Notes: generated by a model from the letters alone, not told the origin. 64,000 nucleotides of DNA from Prevotella sp. (GCA_017428925.1 JAFRPY010000087.1:1-64000), one strand, 5' to 3'. Shown: positions 25,719 through 36,831, numbered from the stretch's first letter. Program-made: numbers and translations.

Positions 25719-26828
25719 CTATTTCACAATGAGTCCAATTACTCGTTCTATATCCTCGTTGCTCAAGGCATGATGCATAGGCAGACAAATAACCTCGTTG
25801 GCTATTTTTGTGGCAACGGGAAGATTCTCTGGAGTTGCACTTGGCAGGCCGCGATAGGTGCTGAAGGTGCTAATCAATGGATAGAAATAGCGACGACCAA
25901 GAACACCCTGTTCTTTCATCTTGTAATAGAGTTCGTCACGGGTCATACCATATTTTTCAGCGTTGATAAAAATTGGGAAATAGCTATAGTTGTGTTTTAC
26001 ACCTGGCATATCGTCAAAGAACTTCACGCCAGAGACATTCCTCAAAGCCTCACGATACCTAATGGCAACCTTCTGCCTTGCTTCAATAGCGCTATCTACC
26101 TGTTTCAGATTGAGCAGGCCGTATGCGGAACGTACCTCATCTACCTTACTATTAATTCCTGGAGCTACAACCTCAGTTTCTCCGGCAAAACCAAAGTTCT
26201 TTAAGTAGTCAATACGTTTTTTTGTTGCTTCGTCCTTTACAATCAGTGCACCACCTTCTAATGTGTTATAAACTTTAGTGGCGTGGAACGATAGTGTGGA
26301 CATGTCTCCTTTGGTGAGGACACTTTCCCCATCTACTTCAACGCCAAACGCATGAGCGGCATCATAGATGACTTTTAGGCCATACTTATCTGCAATCTCC
26401 TGAATAGCCTTCATATTCACCGGCTTACCATAGCAATGTACCGGCATAATGGCCGTGGTCTTGGGAGTAATCGCTGCCTCAATCTTATTAGGATCAATAC
26501 CACATGTGCTTTCTTCAATATCAACAAACACAGGTTTACATCCGTTCCACCAGATGCTATGCGTTGTAGCCACAAAGCTATAAGGGGTTGTAATCACCTC
26601 TCCTGTGATGCGTAATGCCTGCAATGCTGTAAGCAGCGGCAGTGTTCCATTTGTGAACAGACTAATATATGGAACTTTCAGGTATTCTGCAAGTGCTTTT
26701 TCAAGTTGTTTGTGGAATGAACCGTTGTTTGTTATCCACTTGCTATCCCAAATCTCCTTCAACATTTCGTGAAATTCATCGAGATTGGGAAGAAGAGGAG
26801 ATGTTACGGTTATGATATTATTGTTCAT
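25719..26828 (-). CDS. DegT/DnrJ/EryC1/StrS sugar aminotransferase
   Basis: A 369-residue enzyme with TNGTLPLLTALQALRITGEV, PLP-binding DAAHAFGV at about residues 156-163 and Schiff-base Lys185 in SFHATKVYNTLEGGAL. These match nucleotide-sugar 4-aminotransferases (dTDP-4-amino-4,6-dideoxy sugars and relatives). I chose the ATG at 26828 over a GTG two codons upstream. It would make the amino-sugar whose amine is then acylated or ligated by the ATP-grasp/GNAT genes that follow. Confidence 0.9.
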   Translation of the reverse strand: MNNNIITVTSPLLPNLDEFHEMLKEIWDSKWITNNGSFHKQLEKALAEYLKVPYISLFTNGTLPLLTALQALRITGEVITTPYSFVATTHSIWWNGCKPVFVDIEESTCGIDPNKIEAAITPKTTAIMPVHCYGKPVNMKAIQEIADKYGLKVIYDAAHAFGVEVDGESVLTKGDMSTLSFHATKVYNTLEGGALIVKDEATKKRIDYLKNFGFAGETEVVAPGINSKVDEVRSAYGLLNLKQVDSAIEARQKVAIRYREALRNVSGVKFFDDMPGVKHNYSYFPIFINAEKYGMTRDELYYKMKEQGVLGRRYFYPLISTFSTYRGLPSATPENLPVATKIANEVICLPMHHALSNEDIERVIGLIVK

Positions 26829-26923
26829 AGTCACGAGTTTTTTTGTTTTTTCAAATAGATAACATAAAAGATATGGATTAAAACGAAAACACTACCACAC
26901 AACAGACAGATGCTTGTTTAAAT

Positions 26924-28546
26924 TTATTTTATATCTATTTTACGTACCCTTTTGTCCATGTCTTCTTGTGGTTTAAAGATAACAAGATATTCTTTGTTGT
27001 TGATATTGAGTGTATTAAAGCACACGGGTTTTGTTGTTTTACAAGTGTATCGACTGATTCTATTTGCAACAGGGCGTAAAAGCAGGGGGACATCATCCGG
27101 TTTATATTTGTCCAGTTCATATGTAACATCATTGACACTTTGTGAGTTGTTTATTTCTTGGACATAGAGGAAACAGTTTGGAACGGTGTTCAAATTTTTA
27201 TATCTGCTCGGATTGCTTCTTATATTGTTATATAGGTCTTCTGGGAAATAATAGACAAAGGGCTTATTATAGTATTTAGCAATGAGTTGATTGGATTCAC
27301 AGTTTTTACTACATGCGTTATACCATACACGCTTGAAACCATAATCCACGTGTTTCATGATATATGAATTGATGCAGTCAGGAATAGTGTCTGTTTTGGT
27401 TAGTATGAGTGTTTTCCCCGGTAATTCCAGTTGTTTCTTACAATACAAGTAATTGTTGTAGCTTTCATGAGCATATATAGTAATAGGAACAAGTAATCCA
27501 AATGATAATATCAAAAACAGGTATGATAACCTTGGAAGTTTAATATCTATTTTGTAAATGTTCAAAAAAGCGATAAGCCCTAAAAGAGAGAACATCTCAG
27601 AAGAGAAACGTAGCCTGTCGTAATGCATATCTGATAGGAAATAAACTGAGAAAGAGAAAGGAACACAAAGAGCAACGAACCAATATTTGTAGAAATATTC
27701 TTTTAATAAGTCTTTATGACGGAAGTAAGTATAAATTAAGGCAATAAGCCACAACCATAAAATGCGAGACTGAATGACTGCTACGGCAACTGCGGCCAAT
27801 CGGGTTGCCAACGTGGTTGATTCTCCTGTGTTATTAGCGATTCTTATAAATGTGGCAGGTGCAAAAACATTTAAAGCTGCACCAATAAAGAAAAACAAAA
27901 TAAAGGAGAAGATGGCTCTTTTGTGAATAGTCCGAATATTCGCTATGAGGTATACACCCAATGACAGACACACGGGAATGGTAGAGGCTTCATTGACATT
28001 GCCTAATATTATCACCAAGGGACTTAACAACCAATATTTTGGCTTCAAAGGTTCTTTCCATATAGATTTCAAAATAACCAGGAAGAAGAGTACAAAGACG
28101 AAAGACCATAAGTAATTAAAACTACCATCATACCAAAATAAGGTTTCCTTGGGGATTGGAGTCAGGAATAGAAGACACGCCAGGCTTATGGCACAGTAAA
28201 AGAGGTTTACTTTTCCTGTAATTAATATAGAGGTCAGATAGATAAGCATGCATATTATAATGCTGTTGATAACATTAAACAATACTTTGCCTAACAAACC
28301 TATAAATAGTTGGCTTAGGAAATGTGGAACAAAACGTCCGTTCTTAACGAACCAATGGGCATACTGTGATTCAAGTAAGTCTCCCCACGAACTGATTAAC
28401 TCGGTTGGACATGAGCCGTCTATATTAAACTTAAACTTGTAGAGTATATCGTCCTGTAATGATTCTGGCGTCCACATATTAATCAAAAACATGAATATAA
28501 ACAGGCCAAGAAAGAATAGTGCGATGGAAAGATTCTTATTCCTCAT
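26924..28546 (-). CDS. Large multi-span membrane protein, DUF6056/GtrC-like glucosyltransferase role
   Basis: A 540-residue protein with about ten hydrophobic spans in the first 370 residues and a soluble C-terminal part. The start ATG at 28546 (MRNKNLSIALFF) is preferred to a TTG at 28561. It contains an acidic loop after the first span (MWTPESLQDDILYKF), as seen in membrane glycosyltransferases of the GT-C kind. Its start overlaps the end of the GtrA gene, and GtrB lies before that. In GtrABC systems the third protein is the specific transferase that moves a sugar from the polyprenyl carrier to the polymer outside the inner membrane. That role is inferred from context. Confidence 0.7.
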   Translation of the reverse strand: MRNKNLSIALFFLGLFIFMFLINMWTPESLQDDILYKFKFNIDGSCPTELISSWGDLLESQYAHWFVKNGRFVPHFLSQLFIGLLGKVLFNVINSIIICMLIYLTSILITGKVNLFYCAISLACLLFLTPIPKETLFWYDGSFNYLWSFVFVLFFLVILKSIWKEPLKPKYWLLSPLVIILGNVNEASTIPVCLSLGVYLIANIRTIHKRAIFSFILFFFIGAALNVFAPATFIRIANNTGESTTLATRLAAVAVAVIQSRILWLWLIALIYTYFRHKDLLKEYFYKYWFVALCVPFSFSVYFLSDMHYDRLRFSSEMFSLLGLIAFLNIYKIDIKLPRLSYLFLILSFGLLVPITIYAHESYNNYLYCKKQLELPGKTLILTKTDTIPDCINSYIMKHVDYGFKRVWYNACSKNCESNQLIAKYYNKPFVYYFPEDLYNNIRSNPSRYKNLNTVPNCFLYVQEINNSQSVNDVTYELDKYKPDDVPLLLRPVANRISRYTCKTTKPVCFNTLNINNKEYLVIFKPQEDMDKRVRKIDIK

Positions 28547-28967
28547 TTTTTTTAAATGCAAAATATCTTTGCCCCAGATAATTCAATATGACAAACAATC
28601 CCATTCCTATCAGCATGGCTATATTCTCTTTAATGGACTTACTCATGTCAGAGAGTATCCAAGCAGCTAAGGGCCTGGCAATGCCGTATGCTAAAAGATA
28701 ACAAACTAAAATGTTGACAGTAAAACGGATTAGTGATTTAATCGTATCCTTCTTGTAGTTAAATGTGAAATACTTATTGAGGAAATAACTTAATATACTG
28801 CCAAAGAAATAATTGGCTGCACTCGATACCCAATAGCTCAAATGAAACACATTATAGGCAACGAACATAATTGTCGTACCAAAAAGGGTATTGATAACGC
28901 CAACGATGACAAACTTCAAAAAAGTTTTATCTAAGAATTTATGAAGTAAATCCTTAACAAATGCCAT
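28536..28967 (-). CDS. GtrA-family membrane protein
   Basis: A 143-residue protein with four predicted spans and the family signature FVIVGVINTLFGTTIMF near the N-terminus and YFFGSILSYFLNKYFTF in the middle. GtrA proteins are proposed flippases for polyprenyl-phosphate-linked glucose or similar sugars. It lies 10 bases after the GtrB-like gene and overlaps the next gene by 11 bases, forming a three-gene Gtr set. Confidence 0.9.
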   Translation of the reverse strand: MAFVKDLLHKFLDKTFLKFVIVGVINTLFGTTIMFVAYNVFHLSYWVSSAANYFFGSILSYFLNKYFTFNYKKDTIKSLIRFTVNILVCYLLAYGIARPLAAWILSDMSKSIKENIAMLIGMGLFVILNYLGQRYFAFKKNEE

Positions 28968-28977
28968 GCCCTTCTAT

Positions 28978-29922
28978 TTATTTGGCAAGTGTATTACCTG
29001 CATATTCCTGAACCACGTACACTGGCCTGTTCTTGGTTTCATGGAATATCCTGCCTAAGTATTCACCTATGATACCTAATGAGATCAGCTGCACACCTCC
29101 CAAAAACAGTATAACAATCATGATGGTTGGGAAACCCTGAACGGGATCTCCAAAAAACAAGGTTTTAATCAAAATGTAGATAAGATATAGAAAAGCAAAC
29201 AGTGAGACAGTCATGCCTAAATAAGTCGAGAATCTTAAAGGGGCAGTACTAAAGGATGTTATACCTTCTATGGCCAGATGAAGAAGGCCCCTGAAATTCC
29301 AAGAGGATTCCCCAGCAACACGGTCGGCCGTTTCAAAAGGAACGGGCTTTTTCTTAAATCCAATCCAAGCGAACATACCTTTGGTATATCGTGCTGTTTC
29401 CCGCAGCCTTTTTAACTCTTCAATGCATTTTCTGTCTAATAAGCGGAAATCTCCAACATTTGGAAGGATGTCATAGCGTGCAGATTTTTGAAGTATATGA
29501 TAATATGATAAAGACAATCGCTTACGAAGCCAGCTTTCCTTGCCCCTTGTAAGTCTTTGTCCATACACATCGTCATATCCTTCTTCCCAGTATTTCAGAA
29601 ACTTTGGAATAACTGATGGCGGGTGCTGAAGATCTGCGTCCATAATGACCAAGCAGTCACCTGTAGCATAGTCAAATCCTGCGAGCATTGCATTTTCTTT
29701 TCCGAAATTGCGCGATAAATCAACATAGCACACTCGTTTATCTTTTTCTCGCAGCTGTTTTATGATATCAATGGTTTTATCCTTGCTTCCATCATTAACA
29801 AATAATATTTCCCATTCATAATCTGATTGGGAATCCATTAATTTAACTAATTCAGGATACAACAAAGGAAGTGATTGTTCTTCGTTGTAACATGGTACTA
29901 ATAATGAGACTTTCTTCCCCAT
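28978..29922 (-). CDS. GtrB-like polyprenyl-phosphate glycosyltransferase (GT2)
   Basis: A 314-residue DPM1/GtrB-type enzyme. It has VSLLVPCYNEEQSLP, FVNDGSKDKT at about residues 42-51, DADLQHPP near 95, and two C-terminal membrane spans (about 230-300). It should load a sugar from a nucleotide donor onto undecaprenyl phosphate at the cytoplasmic face. It is the first gene of the long minus-strand locus in this window, followed directly by GtrA. Confidence 0.92.
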   Translation of the reverse strand: MGKKVSLLVPCYNEEQSLPLLYPELVKLMDSQSDYEWEILFVNDGSKDKTIDIIKQLREKDKRVCYVDLSRNFGKENAMLAGFDYATGDCLVIMDADLQHPPSVIPKFLKYWEEGYDDVYGQRLTRGKESWLRKRLSLSYYHILQKSARYDILPNVGDFRLLDRKCIEELKRLRETARYTKGMFAWIGFKKKPVPFETADRVAGESSWNFRGLLHLAIEGITSFSTAPLRFSTYLGMTVSLFAFLYLIYILIKTLFFGDPVQGFPTIMIVILFLGGVQLISLGIIGEYLGRIFHETKNRPVYVVQEYAGNTLAK

Positions 29923-30046
29923 AGAATAGATATAAATGAAAATAATATTTGTTTATTTTATAAACAAGTAAATAATTTAAGGATTTTAAAAGACACGTCC
30001 TTTCAATTACAAAATAACTACAGAATGTCTTTTCGGACCTTGTTCG

Positions 30047-30069
30047 CCAACTAAGTATCTTTTAGTTGG
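30047..30069 (-). promoter_or_regulatory. Perfect hairpin in the putative operon leader
   Basis: CCAACTAA and TTAGTTGG form a perfect 8-base stem around a 7-base loop. It lies about 125 bases upstream of the GtrB-like start on the transcribed strand. There is no T-run directly after it on the minus strand, so it is more likely a regulatory leader structure than a terminator. Confidence 0.4.
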
Positions 30070-30422
30070 GATAGAACGGCACGAATTTTAATTTATAATT
30101 ATAGTTAAACACACAGAAATATAATTATGGCTGCCACAATCGATAATAAAATTAAAAGTGTCTTTTCCATTTTGCTTGTATTTAATGAATGAAATATTTG
30201 TAGAATCTTAAGGGATGTTGGAATTTGAGATAATGGGATGATAGAAGATGTGAATGACATGAGGCAAGTACGTGTCATGATTACAACTCTTTGAAATGTG
30301 GTTACCAATAAATGGTTAAAGGACATACCCTAAATTCCCCTTAAGTCGTGTAAATGCTTGACCCAAAGGTTATTACGAAAAACGGAGATGTGTAAAATGC
30401 CGAAAACGGTCATTTCTGGGTG

Positions 30423-30430
30423 CAAAGTTA
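30423..30430 (-). promoter_or_regulatory. Putative -7 promoter element for the glycan operon
   Basis: The minus strand reads TAACTTTG followed by CAC, an exact match to the Bacteroidota -7 consensus TAnnTTTG. No clear -33 TTTG lies at the right distance. It is the best candidate promoter upstream of 29922. Confidence 0.4.
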
Positions 30431-30604
30431 CGAAAAAAAAACGATATGGATGTGGATATTGGTTGTTTTTTTTATTTTTATTGTAAAAATATAGACATGG
30501 AAGAGGAGAGAGGGGAGAGGAAAGTTTACTAAAATGTTGTATGGCCACACTTTCTTTCCTGGGAGCAATATCATCAATTTTTAACGATTTCATCGGGATT
30601 TGGT

Positions 30605-30762
30605 GAGCGAAAGATAGGGATTTGACGGGCAAAAGATTAGGATTTGGGGACGAAAAAAACCTGTATTGCTCTTCAAAGGATAGGGTTTTGAGGTGCAATA
30701 CAGGGTGGGTTGGGGAGTAAAAGATAATGATTTGAGGTTGAAAACATTATCTTTTGAAAGGC
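30605..30762. repeat. Cluster of imperfect tandem and inverted repeats
   Basis: Units resembling GCAAAAGATAGGGATTTGA occur at about 30607, 30629, 30671 and 30715, and once inverted at 30741-30760. Two perfect inverted repeats are present: CCTGTATTGC (30660-30669) with GCAATACAGG (30695-30704), and AAAAGATAATG (30719-30729) with CATTATCTTTT (30745-30755). Function is unknown. The repeats also explain the spurious open frame at 30330-30698. Confidence 0.6.
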
Positions 30763-30780
30763 GGAAATCGGCAGAAAATC

Positions 30781-31173
30781 TTAGATTTGGGGGAAGGGCT
30801 TGGCTTCTATTCCCGTTAGCATTGGGTAGTAGTGTCGACCGTTTTCGTCATGACGGGTGACAGGCTGGAAGTTGATGCGGAAACGGTTGATGTGTTTCGT
30901 TGGATTGAAGTCGGCTGGATCTTCAACGGTCTGGTTGTCGATGCTGACATAGAAGGTGCCAAGGTCGAGGATTGAAACCTTGTCTCCGCGTAGCAGATGA
31001 TGGCGCATGACTTCGGCGAGTTCGGTGAGGACCAGGATGACCGAACCCTTTCTGGCGGTGCAATTTTGTTCGATTTCATCGATGATTTCGTCGAAACTGA
31101 CTTTGTTGTTTTGAATGGCGCGGGCATAATAGCGGCCAGTGTTGTTGTTTTGTTCTAATTTGTAATATAGCAT
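30781..31173 (-). CDS. HU-like DNA-binding protein
   Basis: A 130-residue protein of the HU/IHF-like group found in Bacteroidota. It has MLYYKLEQNNNTGRYYARAI, then NKVSFDEIIDEIEQNCTARK, VLTELAEVMRHHLLRGDKVS, and a beta-arm region (ILDLGTFYVSI ... RFRINFQPV). The ATG at 31173 is preferred: a longer frame begins at a TTG inside a palindromic repeat. It is related to the HU-like protein at 37531 but shorter at the C-terminus. It probably binds DNA structurally. Confidence 0.85.
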   Translation of the reverse strand: MLYYKLEQNNNTGRYYARAIQNNKVSFDEIIDEIEQNCTARKGSVILVLTELAEVMRHHLLRGDKVSILDLGTFYVSIDNQTVEDPADFNPTKHINRFRINFQPVTRHDENGRHYYPMLTGIEAKPFPQI

Positions 31174-31190
31174 AACGGGAAAAATTGAGG

Positions 31191-31221
31191 CCCCACCCAA
31201 GCCCTCCCCGACGGGGAGGGC
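31191..31221 (+). repeat. Family A palindromic repeat (copy A2)
   Basis: CCCCACCCAA flank followed by GCCCTCCCCG and CGGGGAGGGC arms around a single base (31201-31221). It lies just upstream of the HU-like gene start. Confidence 0.8.
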
Positions 31222-31257
31222 TTTCTGTAAGGCAGTTGGTTAATAATTAATTCATTT

Positions 31258-31290
31258 CTCTCCCTTTTGGGGAGGGTTGGGGAGAGGCCA
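31258..31290 (-). repeat. Family A palindromic repeat (copy A3), inverted
   Basis: Opposite orientation to A2: CTCTCCC then TTTT then GGGGAGGG and the flank TTGGGGAGAGG. With A2 it forms a head-to-head pair between the HU-like and WYL genes. Confidence 0.75.
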
Positions 31291-31368
31291 CAAATATATA
31301 ATGGGGGCGACCAGTGAGTTTGGGCGAAGAGGAAAAAGTTTGTGTAGGAAGAAATTTTGTGTGAAATG

Positions 31369-31400
31369 CTTGCGTGGGATGGTTTTTTGTGGTAACTTTA
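31369..31400 (+). promoter_or_regulatory. Putative promoter of the WYL regulator gene
   Basis: CTTG at 31369-31372 and TAACTTTA at 31393-31400 are separated by 20 bases, matching the Bacteroidota -33/-7 layout with one mismatch in the -7 box. It lies 28 bases upstream of the WYL gene ATG. Confidence 0.55.
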
Positions 31401-31428
31401 CGGGCTTAACCATTGAATGTAAATAAAA

Positions 31429-32328
31429 ATGAACAACAAGAACTATAGTCTGAGACTGGTGCTGATTGACCGTTGTCTGAGGAAAGCACGGGGATTTACC
31501 GTCATTGAGATGATGGATTTCATCAACAATTATTTTGAGGAGCGGGGAATGAACCCTGTCCGCTCGAAACAAACCATACAGAACGATATGGTGCAGTTGG
31601 AGAACGACTATTATACGACCATTGAGCGGCTGCATGTGGGGCAGACGGTGCGCTATCGTTACGAGGACCGCAGTTTCTCGATTACCAGCAGAGACCTGAC
31701 GATGGAGGATTTCCAGCGCATGGACCGGCTGATGCGGCAGTTCAACTATGCAGGTTCTCATTTTCTGCATCCAGTTGCTGAGGCTATCGAGCGTAAGTAT
31801 GCGCTGAAAATCGTCTATGGAAAGTTTATGGACGAGAAGCCTCACGCGCGCATCGTGTACCCATATTATTTGTTGCCCTATCATGAGCGCTGGTATATGT
31901 TGGCATGGAACGTGCCAAGGCAGAAGCTATCGGTGTTCGGGCTGGACCGCATCGTCAGCGTGGAGCGTGCCGACGGGGAGCCGTTTCGTGAGATGGAGGG
32001 AAATCCGGCGGATTATTTCGAGGATATGGTCGGCGTGACGCGCAATGAGGGTGATGAGCCTCAGGAGGTGAGGTTGCGGGTGGCCAAGGAGCAGCTGAAC
32101 TATATCCAGACTCGTAAAATCCATCAGAGCCAGGAAATTGTCGGTCAGGATGGCGATTGGGCGGAACTTCGGCTGCGGGTAATCGTCAACTACGAGTTGG
32201 AGCAGGAACTGTTGCAGTATGGTGAGAAGGTTGTCGTGGTGAGTCCTTCGATTCTTCGTGAAAGAATGAAGGAGCGGATAGGGCGAGCGTGGGGGGTGTA
32301 TTCTGTGGTGCGACCGCAGAACACCTGA
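31429..32328 (+). CDS. WYL-domain transcriptional regulator
   Basis: A 299-residue protein with an N-terminal helix-turn-helix-like region (residues 1-60, RCLRKARGFTVIEMMDFINN) and a WYL domain at about 120-200 (ALKIVYGKFMDEK, ARIVYPYYLLPYHERWYMLAW). A C-terminal WCX extension follows. WYL proteins are ligand-sensing regulators, often of DNA-damage or defence genes. It stands alone here. Its last codons and TGA stop lie inside a family B palindromic repeat at 32301-32331, so the repeat fixes the C-terminus (VVRPQNT). Confidence 0.88.
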   Translation: MNNKNYSLRLVLIDRCLRKARGFTVIEMMDFINNYFEERGMNPVRSKQTIQNDMVQLENDYYTTIERLHVGQTVRYRYEDRSFSITSRDLTMEDFQRMDRLMRQFNYAGSHFLHPVAEAIERKYALKIVYGKFMDEKPHARIVYPYYLLPYHERWYMLAWNVPRQKLSVFGLDRIVSVERADGEPFREMEGNPADYFEDMVGVTRNEGDEPQEVRLRVAKEQLNYIQTRKIHQSQEIVGQDGDWAELRLRVIVNYELEQELLQYGEKVVVVSPSILRERMKERIGRAWGVYSVVRPQNT

Positions 32329-32331
32329 CGA
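32301..32331 (+). repeat. Family B palindromic repeat (copy B1), supplies WYL stop codon
   Basis: Stem TTCTGTGGT / ACCGCAGAA with loop GCG, then the tail CACCTGACGA. The TGA of the tail is the stop codon of the WYL gene. One stem pair is a G-T wobble. Confidence 0.85.
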
Positions 32332-32337
32332 CATCTT

Positions 32338-33141
32338 TTACCAGCGGAGGCGGTAGACGGCATAGCCGATGATTTCGTGGAGGAGAGATTGCCAGTCTTT
32401 TACTGTATGAAGGGAGGGGAGCCAGCGGCCTTCCTTGTCCTTCACTTTGACGACGCAGTCGGTGACGTAAGGGTCGGCGGTGATGCCTTCCTGCCGGAAG
32501 GCCATCAGTGAGCGGCGCATGTGGGTGGAGGAGGTGATGAGGAGGAAAGGCCTACCCTGCAGACCCACCCCAGCCCTCCCTATAGGGAGGGAGCGAATAC
32601 TATCAACCCGAGACTTGGCCTGGCTATCAAGCATCTGTTTGATGTAAACGGCATTTTCGTGGGTGGTGGTGGCTTTGGTTTCGAGGATGATGTCTTCGCG
32701 AGGGATGCCGAAACGGACGAGATAGTCGGTCATGGCCTTGGGGTTGCCGCTTTGTTTTGTGGTGTCGTCGCGTTGGATGATGGAGCCGTCGGAGGCGATG
32801 ACCAGTTTGCGGATGATTCCCTTATGGTAGAGTTGGATGCCCTCGGTAAGACGGTCAGCATTGCCACCGAATTCCGGTCGGTTACGCTCCCAGTCCCAGT
32901 AACTGCATCCGCCGAGCACGATGCCGTACTGGTAGGTTTTGCCGGGTTTCACCGTCCAGGGGTAGCCCTCGCTCCATTTATTTGCCGCTATATCGTAGAT
33001 GGGTTCCATGCTGAAGAAGAACGCGGCAAAGACGGCCAGGCCGGCAAATGTCCACTTCCATCGCTTGTGGCGGCGACAGAGGTATGCGGCTGCGACGAGT
33101 AGGAATATGTAAAACGCTGGTGAGCAAATCAGTATTTTCAT
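32338..33141 (-). CDS. YdcF/ElyC-like DUF218 membrane protein
   Basis: A 267-residue protein with two N-terminal spans (FYIFLLVAAAYLC and WTFAGLAVFAAFFFS) and a DUF218 domain (YGIVLGGCSYWD; IIRKLVIASDGS; EDIILETKATTTHENAVY; LLITSSTHMRRSLMAFRQ). The ATG at 33141 starts at the first span; the longer frame would run into a structured repeat. Family members such as ElyC affect envelope polysaccharide metabolism. A family A palindrome is inserted in frame (RSLPIGRAGVGLQGRP) just before the conserved LLITSSTHM strand; such extra residues are not expected there. Confidence 0.85.
   Translation of the reverse strand: MKILICSPAFYIFLLVAAAYLCRRHKRWKWTFAGLAVFAAFFFSMEPIYDIAANKWSEGYPWTVKPGKTYQYGIVLGGCSYWDWERNRPEFGGNADRLTEGIQLYHKGIIRKLVIASDGSIIQRDDTTKQSGNPKAMTDYLVRFGIPREDIILETKATTTHENAVYIKQMLDSQAKSRVDSIRSLPIGRAGVGLQGRPFLLITSSTHMRRSLMAFRQEGITADPYVTDCVVKVKDKEGRWLPSLHTVKDWQSLLHEIIGYAVYRLRW
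32561..32592 (+). repeat. Family A palindromic repeat (copy A4), inside the YdcF-like gene
   Basis: AGACCCACCCCAG flank and a perfect 18-base palindrome of CCCTCCCTA and TAGGGAGGG (32574-32591). It is read through in frame by the YdcF-like gene. Confidence 0.85.
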
Positions 33142-33579
33142 TTGATGAATGATTTTTGTGCAAAAATAAGGATTTTTTCTCAAATGTAATAGTGGTATCG
33201 TATGATTATTTGTCTGTCTATTCACGGATTTAACAAAAACCTGTGAAAAACCTCTTTTCTGTAAAGCATCCGTGCGGTGCACGGCTGTGTCAGCGTCTGC
33301 TCGTCACCATCCTGCAAGCAAGCTTGCGGCTGTTGACGATCATCCACCGACAGCCCTTTCGGGCCTGACTTTACAGAAAAGAAAAAACTTTGAAAACCTT
33401 CGCGTTATAGGGTATTGATCATTAAACATTCTTTTAGTCACTTGGAAATATTAAGGTCTATTGGGTGTAGTTTTTATGTTTTCTTTTTTAATCCTTAATT
33501 TTTAAACTTAAAACTGTTTCAACAGATTTAAACTTCGGATGTTTTTTTGCGTCATAATAATAGACAAATCAATATTTTT
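33142..33579. other. 438-base intergenic region with a structured element
   Basis: The region between two divergently oriented genes holds the folded element at 33254-33381, described separately. The remaining AT-rich stretch up to 33579 must contain the promoter of the outer-membrane protein gene, but I see no clear TAnnTTTG box. No gene is visible. Confidence 0.5.
33254..33381. repeat. Structured 128-base element bounded by 13-base inverted repeats
   Basis: CTTTTCTGTAAAG at 33254-33266 pairs perfectly with CTTTACAGAAAAG at 33369-33381. Between them are smaller hairpins: CCGTGC/GCACGG (33270-33284), GCAAGC/GCTTGC near 33314-33327, and AGCCC/GGGCCT near 33352-33366. This could be a small mobile element of MITE or REP type, or a structured RNA. 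It contains no coding frame of note. Confidence 0.55.
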
Positions 33580-36687
<3,108 letters not shown>

Positions 36688-36795
36688 TGCTTTTGGATTG
36701 TTTTAAACAAAAATCTTCAAAAATCTGACACAAATATTCCCTTTAAGATTTAAAATACCAGATAATCAGCTACTTACAAAATAGTTTAAAAAAAT

Positions 36796-36830
36796 ATCGG
36801 TTGTGCCCAAACTCACTGGGCGCAACCGAT
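36796..36830. promoter_or_regulatory. Long dyad immediately upstream of a -7 box
   Basis: ATCGGTTGTGCCC (36796-36808) and GGGCGCAACCGAT (36818-36830) pair over 13 bases with one G-T wobble, around a 9-base loop. It ends one base before the -7 box TATCTTTG. On the minus strand the hairpin is followed by ATATTTTTTT, so it could also terminate minus-strand transcripts. Confidence 0.5.
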
Positions 36831-36831
36831 G

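Larger units (their letters stand above)
29923..30780. other. 858-base intergenic region and probable leader of the glycan operon
   Basis: I find no convincing gene here. Short frames exist but have simple-sequence composition or lack support. The region holds a -7-like box TAACTTTG on the minus strand at 30423-30430, a perfect hairpin at 30047-30069, and a block of imperfect repeats at 30605-30762. If transcription starts near the -7 box, the operon has an untranslated leader of about 500 bases before the GtrB-like gene. Leaders of this kind serve as antitermination targets in Bacteroides capsule operons; no UpxY-like gene is visible in this window. Confidence 0.6.

Noticed and set aside
30105..30326. 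Small frame ending in a hydrophobic peptide MEKTLLILLSIVAAIIIFLCV
   Set aside because: A 21-residue membrane peptide is possible, but nothing beyond composition supports it and the AT-rich DNA gives such stretches by chance.
30330..30698. 122-codon minus-strand frame upstream of the glycan operon
   Set aside because: Its peptide repeats the intergenic AAAGATA-type units (KTLSFEEQ, KSLSFAHQ) and shows no protein-like domain; it is a product of the repeat block.
31252..31884. 210-codon minus-strand frame opposite the WYL gene
   Set aside because: It overlaps a well-supported regulator gene on the other strand and has no recognisable motif.
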